Shown here: positions 1 to 5,335 of the stretch, piece after piece
Layout of the letters: each line of letters opens with the position of its first letter
Position numbering within the stretch: the stretch's first letter is position 1
NCBI GenBank assembly: GCA_023419655.1
Contig: JAEZXP010000267.1
Coordinates: forward strand, 1-6,335
Length of the DNA: 6,335 nucleotides
Direction: 5' to 3'
From: Bacillota bacterium
Lineage (GTDB): Bacteria > Bacillota > Clostridia > Lachnospirales > Lachnospiraceae
Translations under genes and position numbers: made by a program
Notes under the pieces: generated by a model
What the model was told of the DNA's origin: nothing
Database searches by the model: none
Seen by the model: only the letters and a program-made list of their open reading frames with translations

Positions 1-1149
1 CTCAGTGAGTGGGTTATTAGCAGGTATTTTCAGCCGGAGGATAACAATGCGGACGGGTATATCGATGCCATACAGAACAATCCGACAAGGTTGGATGGGC
101 TTAATCAGGCAATTAAGCGGTATAATAATGCACTGGTATTTGCAAAGCAGGGCAGTGATGACCTTGCCATCATACAGCTTAAAAGGGTCATACAGCTTAA
201 TCCCCATTTTATAAGAGCATATCATTTGCTCTCACTGCTGTATATGAAGAACGGGGAGAATGAAAAGGCAAAAAAAGGCCTTATAAGAGCTGCCCGTATT
301 GATGTATCCAATACAACAACCCTAAGATACTTAAAAGAGCTGGAGCCGCAGCCTGCTTATGCAAAGGATGGAGATGCCGGTTCAGATACAGGCAAGGATA
401 CGGTCTCATCCATTATGCCGGTTTCTTCCTACCGGGAGGACAAACCGAATATCATGGCTTTTGTAAATCTGATTATTGGAGTATTGATAGGCCTGGCGGT
501 CTCAATATTCCTGATTCTGCCGTCTATGAAAAAAAATGAGGTAATTGATAATAATAAAAATCAAGTAGACTATAATGCCGGTATGGCGGCATTGGAGGAA
601 AAGGATGCAGCCATTAACAAGCTGCAGGATGAAAAGGATGAGCTGGAAGGAAGAGTTATACAGCTTCAGGCAGAGCTTGACAGTATCGTTATACCGGAGA
701 GTAATCCCCAACTATATGACTCCCTGATTGAAGCATCCTCCTTATATATGGATGAATTGGCTAAGGAAGAGAGAGACAGGGACTTTACTCAGGTGGCGGA
801 GCTTCTTCGGTTAATTGATACAAGCACGTATGAGTCAGAGGCTTCCTTGCAGCTGATAGAACGTCTGAAAGAGGAAATCTATCCGGTAGTATCAAATCAA
901 TATTATGATTCCGGTCATGACCTATATAGTGCTTCCAAATATGAAGAGGCGTTGGAGGAGCTTTTCCTGTCATATAATTATGACCAAACCAATGTGAATG
1001 CAATATATTTTATAGGAAGAGCATACCATCGTCTGGAGGATTATGAGAACGCAACGATTTATTATGAGATGGTCATAAACGATTTTCCGGATTCCAGAAG
1101 ATATCAAAATGCCAAGAGTTATCTTAACCGCATACCAAATTCAAATTAA
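1..1149 (+). CDS. Membrane-anchored TPR protein, 5' partial
   Basis: The frame is open from base 1 to a TAA at 1147-1149, giving 382 visible residues, so the true start lies before the window. The TTG at 91 is only an internal codon, because the protein-like sequence continues unbroken upstream of it. Residues about 32-108 form TPR-like helical repeats (ALVFAKQGSDDLAIIQLKRV, then LLSLLYMKNGENEKAKKGL). A low-complexity linker follows, then one hydrophobic segment at about 153-173. A heptad-like, charge-rich coiled coil covers about 193-230. A second TPR block near the C-terminus (about 300-378) contains YSASKYEEALEEL and YHRLEDYENATIYYEMV. I recall similar Lachnospiraceae proteins that begin with a zinc ribbon, but that part is not visible here. 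TPRs usually bind proteins, and the partner is unknown. The gene is separated from spoIIA by a terminator, so a sporulation role is not implied. The family assignment is good; the function is unknown. Confidence 0.85.
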   Translation, partial: LSEWVISRYFQPEDNNADGYIDAIQNNPTRLDGLNQAIKRYNNALVFAKQGSDDLAIIQLKRVIQLNPHFIRAYHLLSLLYMKNGENEKAKKGLIRAARIDVSNTTTLRYLKELEPQPAYAKDGDAGSDTGKDTVSSIMPVSSYREDKPNIMAFVNLIIGVLIGLAVSIFLILPSMKKNEVIDNNKNQVDYNAGMAALEEKDAAINKLQDEKDELEGRVIQLQAELDSIVIPESNPQLYDSLIEASSLYMDELAKEERDRDFTQVAELLRLIDTSTYESEASLQLIERLKEEIYPVVSNQYYDSGHDLYSASKYEEALEELFLSYNYDQTNVNAIYFIGRAYHRLEDYENATIYYEMVINDFPDSRRYQNAKSYLNRIPNSN

Positions 1150-1183
1150 AAGCAATACGAAGAACATAGGATAAAATTATCAG

Positions 1184-1235
1184 AAAAAAGACGTTTTAAT
1201 ATGGAATCCAGGATTCCGGTAAAAGGTCTTTTTTT
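1184..1235 (+). terminator. Rho-independent terminator after the TPR gene
   Basis: This is a long composite hairpin. AAAAAAGAC (1184-1192) pairs with GTCTTTTTT (1226-1234), TTTTA (1194-1198) with TAAAA (1220-1224), and GGAAT (1203-1207) with ATTCC (1213-1217). There is a 1x1 mismatch, a small internal loop and a 5-base apical loop. It ends in seven Ts (1229-1235). The outer stem also supplies an A-tract on the left, so weak termination in the other direction is possible. It lies 34 bases after the TPR stop and insulates spoIIA from upstream transcription. Confidence 0.88.
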
Positions 1236-1303
1236 CATCATTATATAAGTAAATATAAGACAGATAACAACTATAAATTACAAGAATGGAGGGAAAATAT
1301 CGG

Positions 1304-1690
1304 ATGCAAGAGGGCAAAAGGTATAGTAAACCGGACAGAAGGTCGGGAAAGGAGGGGACAACCTATGAGATAAACCAGAGAAGCCTGATTATCAGACTGA
1401 ATGAAGAGCTGGACCATCATAATGCAATGATGATAAGGGATAAAGCAGACAGATTGATAGAAAGAAACCATATAAAGCATATTATATTTGATTTTGCAGG
1501 AGCCGGCTTTATGGATAGTGCAGGAATCGGCGTTATTATGGGCAGGTATAAAAAGGTTATTTTTATCGGGGGAAAGATTGCTGTAGCCAGCGTTAATTCT
1601 ACGGTTGACAGGATTTTCAGGCTATCGGGTCTATACAAAATCATCGATAAATATGATTCCGTTGAGACGGCACTAAATCATTTGAAATAG
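1304..1690 (+). CDS. spoIIAA: Anti-sigma factor antagonist SpoIIAA
   Basis: This is a STAS-domain anti-anti-sigma factor. In its unphosphorylated form it binds SpoIIAB and releases sigma-F in the forespore. With the ATG at 1304 it has 128 residues. Family hallmarks are clear: LIIRLNEELDHH near residues 28-39, and FMDSAGIGVIMGRYK near 69-83. The serine of the MDS motif (Ser72, codon 1517-1519) matches B. subtilis Ser58, which SpoIIAB phosphorylates. The end of the domain (VDRIFRLSGLYKII) is also typical. The protein carries about 20 extra basic residues before the TYEI strand where homologues normally begin. ATG 1304 is preferred over ATG 1286 because GGAGGG (1288-1293) precedes it by 10 bases, while nothing good precedes 1286. 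It is the first gene of the spoIIA operon, 30 bases before spoIIAB. The identity is secure; the exact start is not. Confidence 0.95.
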   Translation: MQEGKRYSKPDRRSGKEGTTYEINQRSLIIRLNEELDHHNAMMIRDKADRLIERNHIKHIIFDFAGAGFMDSAGIGVIMGRYKKVIFIGGKIAVASVNSTVDRIFRLSGLYKIIDKYDSVETALNHLK

Positions 1691-1720
1691 GATATTTTAG
1701 AAAGGGGATAAGTGTATAAC

Positions 1721-2191
1721 ATGGATAATACAAACAGGATGATATTGGAGTTTGAAAGTAAGTCACAGAATGAAAGCTTTGCGCGAACCGTGGTTGCTGC
1801 CTTTGCAGCAACGATGGATCCCACGATTGAAGAGCTGGCAGATATTAAAACAGCTGTGTCAGAGGCTGTTACAAACAGCATCATCCACGGCTATGTAGAC
1901 TGTATAGGAATGATTACCATGCGCTGCTTTATAAACGGCAATGAGCTTGCGGTTGAGGTGGAGGATTCGGGTGTAGGAATTGAAAACATCAGTAAAGCAA
2001 TCGAGCCTCTGTATACAAGCAGGCCGGAGCTGGAGAGATCTGGAATGGGCTTTTCATTTATGGAAGCATTTATGGACGAGCTTGAAGTGGAATCTGTTGT
2101 CGGAAAAGGTACGCTGGTAAAAATGAAAAAGCTCATAGGTAAGCAGGGTATTAAAGGGTATACGCAGCAAGCCGAACAAAATGTAATCTAG
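1721..2191 (+). CDS. spoIIAB: Anti-sigma F factor and kinase SpoIIAB
   Basis: This is a GHKL-fold serine kinase that binds sigma-F as a dimer and phosphorylates SpoIIAA. From ATG 1721 it has 156 residues. The ATP-binding boxes are intact: N-box EAVTNSIIHGY (48-58, Asn52), G1 box EDSGVGI (81-87), and lid plus G2 RPELERSGMGF (101-111). SQNESFAR near the N-terminus includes the arginine equivalent to B. subtilis Arg20, which contacts both SpoIIAA and sigma-F. A GTG at 1712 is in frame and sits 4 bases after AAGGGG (1702-1707). ATG 1721 sits 13 bases after it. I chose ATG because homologues begin only a few residues before the LEF strand, but the spacing leaves GTG 1712 open. The C-terminus (KQGIKGYTQQAEQNVI) is weakly conserved and slightly longer than in Bacillus. 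Its position between spoIIAA and sigF is standard. Confidence 0.96.
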   Translation: MDNTNRMILEFESKSQNESFARTVVAAFAATMDPTIEELADIKTAVSEAVTNSIIHGYVDCIGMITMRCFINGNELAVEVEDSGVGIENISKAIEPLYTSRPELERSGMGFSFMEAFMDELEVESVVGKGTLVKMKKLIGKQGIKGYTQQAEQNVI

Positions 2192-2212
2192 GCGAAGGGA
2201 GTGAGGTTTAAT

Positions 2213-2929
2213 GTGGATACGCTGGAGCTGATTAAAAAATCCAGAGAAGGAGATAAGGAAGCAAGGGATCGTGTTGTTACTGAAAACATCGGATTGGTAT
2301 GGAGTATTGTACGACGATTCGCCAACCGGGGGCATGAGATGGAGGACTTATTTCAGATAGGAAGCATCGGCCTGATAAAGGCCATTGATAAGTTTGATTC
2401 TTCCTATGATGTGAAATTTTCAACCTATGCTGTACCGATGATTACAGGGGAAATAAAACGTTTTTTAAGGGACGACGGTATGATTAAGGTCAGCCGGTCA
2501 CTTAAGGAAAGTGCTGCAAAGATTAGAGCGTACCGGGAAAGATACGGTAACATATACGGCAGAGAGCCGACGGTTGAAGAGACCGCTCATGAGCTTAATA
2601 TTGCAAAGGATGAAATATTAATGGCATTAGAGACCAGCGCAGAAGTGGAATCATTATATAAAACGATTTATCAGGGTGATGGAAGCCCGATATATCTTAT
2701 TGATAAATTAGCCGAAACAAAGGATGAAAGTGAAAATATGATAGATAAGCTTGCATTAAAAGAGATTATAGCGACCTTGGATGAAAGGGAGCAGGAAATC
2801 ATCAGGCTTAGATATTTTAAAGATAGAACACAGACGGACATTGCAAAGGAACTGGGTATATCGCAGGTACAGGTATCCAGAATGGAGAAAAGAATTTTAA
2901 AGATTTTACGGGATAAGTTAGTGTCCTGA
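2213..2929 (+). CDS. sigF: Forespore RNA polymerase sigma factor, sigma-F
   Basis: This is a sigma-70 family factor (SigF/SpoIIAC) that starts forespore-specific transcription after the polar septum forms. It is held by SpoIIAB until SpoIIAA releases it. From GTG 2213 it has 238 residues. Region 2 (about 22-90) contains DLFQIGSIGLIKAIDKFD and FSTYAVPMITGEIKRFLRDD. Region 3 contains VSRSLKE and GREPTVEETAHEL. Region 4 (about 180-235) contains the helix-turn-helix TDIAKELGISQVQVSRMEKR. The motifs FSTYAVPMI, RDDG and ISQVQVSR are close to SigF rather than SigG. Two in-frame GTGs compete as start: 2201 and 2213. The SD-like stretch AAGGGAG (2195-2201) runs into GTG 2201, so 2213 is favoured, although its spacing of 11 is long. 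An out-of-frame ATG lies at 2211. It is the last gene of the spoIIA operon, 21 bases after spoIIAB. Confidence 0.95.
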   Translation: MDTLELIKKSREGDKEARDRVVTENIGLVWSIVRRFANRGHEMEDLFQIGSIGLIKAIDKFDSSYDVKFSTYAVPMITGEIKRFLRDDGMIKVSRSLKESAAKIRAYRERYGNIYGREPTVEETAHELNIAKDEILMALETSAEVESLYKTIYQGDGSPIYLIDKLAETKDESENMIDKLALKEIIATLDEREQEIIRLRYFKDRTQTDIAKELGISQVQVSRMEKRILKILRDKLVS

Positions 2930-2947
2930 TTATGCATGCATTTTCCA

Positions 2948-2976
2948 GTATAGTAATTTTCTAATATCACATAATA
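2948..2976 (+). promoter_or_regulatory. Candidate sigma-G-type promoter for the spoVA group
   Basis: GTATA at 2948-2952 fits the -35 consensus GHATR. CATAATA at 2970-2976 fits the -10 consensus CATNHTA. The spacer is 17 bases, near the usual 17-18. The GG expected two bases ahead of a sigma-F -10 core is absent, so sigma-G fits better than sigma-F. In B. subtilis spoVA is a sigma-G operon, which suits the location. The region is AT-rich and the motifs are short, so chance is a real alternative. The predicted start, near 2983, lies just upstream of a hairpin. Confidence 0.45.
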
Positions 2977-2996
2977 ATACCAATAAATATATTTAT

Positions 2997-3032
2997 AAAG
3001 CATCAGGTTATTCATACTGGTGCTTTTATCTT
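2997..3032 (+). terminator. Probable terminator of the spoIIA operon
   Basis: AAAGCATCAG (2997-3006) pairs with CTGGTGCTTT (3017-3026) over ten base pairs including one T-G wobble, with a 10-base loop. The following T-rich stretch, TTTTATCTT, is interrupted, so termination may be partial. It lies 67 bases after the sigF stop and 32 bases before the small ORF. Some readthrough into the spoVA genes is plausible. Confidence 0.7.
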
Positions 3033-3064
3033 GATGATTCGTTATAAGAACAAGGAGTGAAACG

Positions 3065-3217
3065 ATGATATTCAGAAAAAAAAGAATATTCCTTATAGCA
3101 ACCTTTCTTATTGTTACAGCAATAGCAGTTGTATTATGCGTGGGATATTTTACAAAGGAGAAAAAAACCGATTATGACGGTACGTTGGTAGAAGCAGGAA
3201 TGGAATATAACTGCTGA
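3065..3217 (+). CDS. Small single-pass membrane peptide, unknown function
   Basis: A 50-codon ORF opens with ATG 3065 and closes with TGA 3215-3217. It has a good ribosome site, AAGGAG at 3052-3057, seven bases upstream. The peptide has a basic N-terminus (MIFRKKR), one hydrophobic stretch at residues 8-29, and a polar tail containing YDGTLVEAGMEYNC. By the positive-inside rule the tail is probably on the far side of the membrane. Cys25 does not sit in a lipobox, because Leu precedes it where Gly, Ala or Ser is required. A second Cys is the last residue. I do not recognise the family. It lies 29 bases ahead of spoVAC, where B. subtilis has spoVAA and spoVAB, but it resembles neither in what I can see. 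The ribosome site and spacing suggest a real gene cotranscribed with spoVAC. A decayed remnant is the alternative. Confidence 0.65.
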   Translation: MIFRKKRIFLIATFLIVTAIAVVLCVGYFTKEKKTDYDGTLVEAGMEYNC

Positions 3218-3246
3218 GAGTGAATGATTAACAGGAGAGTGATTGA

Positions 3247-3747
3247 ATGGCAAAGCAGAAGAATAAGGTCTCGGACATTGTAAAAGAAAAGAATACGACG
3301 ATTCGAAATGAAAGCTATAATCAATATGTGAAGCAGGTTACCCCTACCTTCAGCACCGTAAAGAATTGTGTGAAGGCGTATATAATTGGAGGGATGATAT
3401 GTGTTTTGGGCCAGGGCCTTACGAATTTCTTTTTCGGAAAGTCCGGTGATATGGAGCTGGCGAAGGCTTATACGACGGTATGCCTGGTGTTCTTAGCCGT
3501 ATTGTTTACGGGTGTGGGTCTGTATCAAAAGCTGGCGAAGCATGGAGGAGCAGGAACCCTGGTGCCAATTACGGGGTTTGCCAATTCCGTAGCCGCACCG
3601 GCTGTGGAATACAAAAAGGAAGGTCAGGTATTCGGGATAGGCTGTAAGGTATTTACCATCGCCGGACCAGTTATACTTTATGGGATATTTTCTTCCTGGC
3701 TGCTGGGATTAATATATTACATTCTTAAACAGGTTGGACTTGCATGA
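3247..3747 (+). CDS. spoVAC: Stage V sporulation protein SpoVAC
   Basis: This is a membrane subunit of the SpoVA dipicolinic acid (DPA) channel in the spore inner membrane. The B. subtilis protein has been reported to act as a mechanosensitive channel. The ORF has 166 residues against about 150 in B. subtilis, with a polar N-terminal stretch of about 38 residues. NCVKAYIIGGMICVLGQGL (40-58) starts the first membrane segment and matches the Bacillus counterpart closely. A second segment lies at about 76-93. The family signature GGAGTLVPITGFANS (100-114) follows, then hydrophobic segments at about 128-159. ATG 3247 is preceded by AGGAG (3233-3237) at a spacing of nine. It is the first recognisable spoVA gene here, with spoVAD 48 bases downstream. 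The assignment is secure. Confidence 0.96.
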   Translation: MAKQKNKVSDIVKEKNTTIRNESYNQYVKQVTPTFSTVKNCVKAYIIGGMICVLGQGLTNFFFGKSGDMELAKAYTTVCLVFLAVLFTGVGLYQKLAKHGGAGTLVPITGFANSVAAPAVEYKKEGQVFGIGCKVFTIAGPVILYGIFSSWLLGLIYYILKQVGLA

Positions 3748-3795
3748 GAATAATTGAAAAATATCAAAATGGTAGTGTTATGGATGGAGGTAAAT

Positions 3796-4881
3796 ATGAC
3801 CGGCAATTTCAGTGGAAATAAAACAGATATTAAAGAAAGACAGATGAAAGGATATAAATCGGCGGGAAGACAAAGTATAGCCTTCAAAAATCCGCCCTAT
3901 ATTATTGCGGCATCGTCTTTAGCAGGTGAGAAGGAGGGGGAAGGACCTCTGGGCTCGCATTTTGACCAGATTATTCCGGACCCCATGGTTGGAAAGAATA
4001 CCTGGGAGGAGGCGGAAAGCGAACTGATGAGAATGGCAGCACAGACGGTCCTCGCAAAAGCAGAGCTTAAACCCACAGACATCCGCTTTCTGATAGGAGG
4101 AGACCTTCTGGGGCAGCTGATTGCCACATCCTTCGGGATAGCGGAGCTGCAGATACCGATATTTGGTGTATATGGAGCGTGCTCAACCATGGGGGAGTCT
4201 ATGTCGATTGGGGCGATACTTGTTGACGGAGGCTTTGCAAAGAGGGTCATTGCAATTACCTCCAGTCATTTTGCAGGAGCAGAAAAGCAGTTCAGATTCC
4301 CGCTTGATTATGGCAACCAAAGACCTTATTCCGCATCCTGGACCGTAACCGGCTCAGGTGCGGTCATTATAGCCGACCACCCTGCGAATAAGAAGGCAGG
4401 AGAACCGGATATTGTAATAACAGGAATAACAAGCGGCAAAATAGTGGATTACGGTATTAAGGATTCTATGAATATGGGTGCGGCAATGGCACCGGCAGCC
4501 TTTGAGACAATCAAGCAGAACTTTGAGGACTTTACTATCAAGCCGGATTATTACGATAAGATTATCACGGGAGACTTGGGATATGTGGGTAAGAATATTT
4601 TGATAGAGCTGTTAAAAGAAAAGGACTATGACATCACAAAGCAGCATATGGACTGCGGCATTGAGATATATAATCAGGATACGCAGGATACCCATGCGGG
4701 AGGAAGCGGCTGCGGATGCTCTGCGGTGACCTTTGCAGGATATATACTCGAGAAATTAAAGGCAAGAGAATGGAAACGGGTATTATTTGTTCCGACCGGT
4801 GCACTGCTGTCGCAGGTCAGCTTTAACGAGGGAAATACGGTTCCCGGCATTGCCCATGCGGTAATGGTAGAAGTGCGGTAA
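3796..4881 (+). CDS. spoVAD: Stage V sporulation protein SpoVAD
   Basis: This is a soluble thiolase-fold protein that binds dipicolinic acid and works with the SpoVA membrane subunits in DPA uptake during spore formation. From ATG 3796 it has 361 residues against 338 in B. subtilis. The difference is mostly a polar N-terminal extension of about 22 residues. Conserved blocks include EGPLGSHFD (49-57), GGDLLGQ (101-107), YGACSTMGES (126-135), TSSHFAGAEKQFRFP (155-169), MNMGAAMAPAAFETIKQ (225-241), GDLGYVG (259-265) and HAGGSGCGCSAVTFAG (300-315). Cys129 occupies the thiolase nucleophile position, but family members are regarded as ligand binders, not enzymes. GGAGG (3786-3790) five bases before ATG 3796 fixes the start. 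The frame is open back to a TTG at 3754, which lacks such a site. The identity is very secure. Confidence 0.97.
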   Translation: MTGNFSGNKTDIKERQMKGYKSAGRQSIAFKNPPYIIAASSLAGEKEGEGPLGSHFDQIIPDPMVGKNTWEEAESELMRMAAQTVLAKAELKPTDIRFLIGGDLLGQLIATSFGIAELQIPIFGVYGACSTMGESMSIGAILVDGGFAKRVIAITSSHFAGAEKQFRFPLDYGNQRPYSASWTVTGSGAVIIADHPANKKAGEPDIVITGITSGKIVDYGIKDSMNMGAAMAPAAFETIKQNFEDFTIKPDYYDKIITGDLGYVGKNILIELLKEKDYDITKQHMDCGIEIYNQDTQDTHAGGSGCGCSAVTFAGYILEKLKAREWKRVLFVPTGALLSQVSFNEGNTVPGIAHAVMVEVR

Positions 4882-4903
4882 CATGCGTAGAAATGGAGGA
4901 AAT

Positions 4904-5260
4904 ATGGATTATATTAAAGCTTTTTTAGTAGGAGGAGCCATCTGTGCTCTTACACAGATTCTGCTGGACAAGACAAAGCTCCTACCAGGAAGAGTAATGG
5001 TAATATTAGTTTGCCTTGGCGCCGTTCTGGGTGCGGTCGGTGTATATGAACCGTTTACAAAATGGGCAGGAGCCGGTGCCAGTGTACCACTGACAGGCTT
5101 TGGAAATGCTTTGTTTCAGGGAATAAAGAAATCCGTTAATCAGGAGGGCTTTATAGGAATATTCAGAGGGGGCTTTACGGCATCCGCCGTAGGAATCTCC
5201 GCAGCCCTGATATTCTCATATATTGCCTCATGGATATTCAATCCCAAAATGAAGTCATAG
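4904..5260 (+). CDS. spoVAE: Stage V sporulation protein SpoVAE (SpoVAEb type)
   Basis: This is a small membrane subunit of the SpoVA DPA transport complex. It has 118 residues from ATG 4904, the usual size for the SpoVAEb form. Hydrophobic segments lie at about 4-21, 30-48 and 87-112. The signature AGAGASVPLTGFGN (55-68) closely parallels the one in SpoVAC, showing that the two are paralogous. GGAGG (4895-4899) precedes ATG 4904 by four bases, which is short but workable. The in-frame ATG at 4883 has no ribosome site, and starting there would add RRNGGN-type residues encoded by the Shine-Dalgarno itself, so it is rejected. It follows spoVAD by 22 bases and is the last gene of the group. No spoVAEa or spoVAF follows; a converging gene does. 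Confidence 0.94.
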   Translation: MDYIKAFLVGGAICALTQILLDKTKLLPGRVMVILVCLGAVLGAVGVYEPFTKWAGAGASVPLTGFGNALFQGIKKSVNQEGFIGIFRGGFTASAVGISAALIFSYIASWIFNPKMKS

Positions 5261-5270
5261 AGATAGGTAC

Positions 5271-5329
5271 AAAAAGGTGGCCGTTTCAAAAATATACCTG
5301 TGTGCCTGGCGCCATTTTGAAACGGTCAC
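5271..5329 (-). terminator. Terminator of the penicillin-binding protein gene, possibly shared
   Basis: GTGGCCGTTTCAAAA (5277-5291) pairs with TTTTGAAACGGTCAC (5315-5329) over 15 bases with one G-T wobble. The 23-base loop contains the palindrome TGGCGCCA (5307-5314). Read on the minus strand the stem is followed by five Ts (complement of 5271-5275), so it is a proper terminator for the penicillin-binding protein. On the plus strand the bases after the stem (TATCTACTAG) are not a T-tract, so any termination of spoVAE transcripts here would be weaker. Confidence 0.8.
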
Positions 5330-5335
5330 TATCTA

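Noticed and set aside
1166..1174. Perfect sigma-H -35-like element (AGGATAA) upstream of spoIIA
   Set aside because: No GAAT-type -10 lies at the right spacing, and the terminator hairpin stands between it and spoIIAA.
1259..1289. Degenerate sigma-H promoter (CAGATAA, 13 bases after which comes CAAGAATGG)
   Set aside because: Several consensus positions are missed, and the implied transcription start would leave no ribosome site for ATG 1304. No convincing spoIIA promoter or Spo0A box was found in 1236-1303.
2671..3015. 114-codon minus-strand ORF over the sigF 3' end and intergenic region
   Set aside because: Mostly antisense to conserved sigF region 4; low-complexity Tyr/Ser-rich product with no recognisable domain.
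3040..3046. Sigma-G -10-like CGTTATA just before the small ORF
   Set aside because: One core mismatch and no -35 element at an acceptable distance.
3754..3795. TTG start and N-terminal extension for spoVAD
   Set aside because: No ribosome site for the TTG, while ATG 3796 has GGAGG five bases upstream and fits the family.
3897..4250. 117-codon minus-strand ORF inside spoVAD
   Set aside because: It is the antisense of a strongly conserved gene and has no recognisable protein features.
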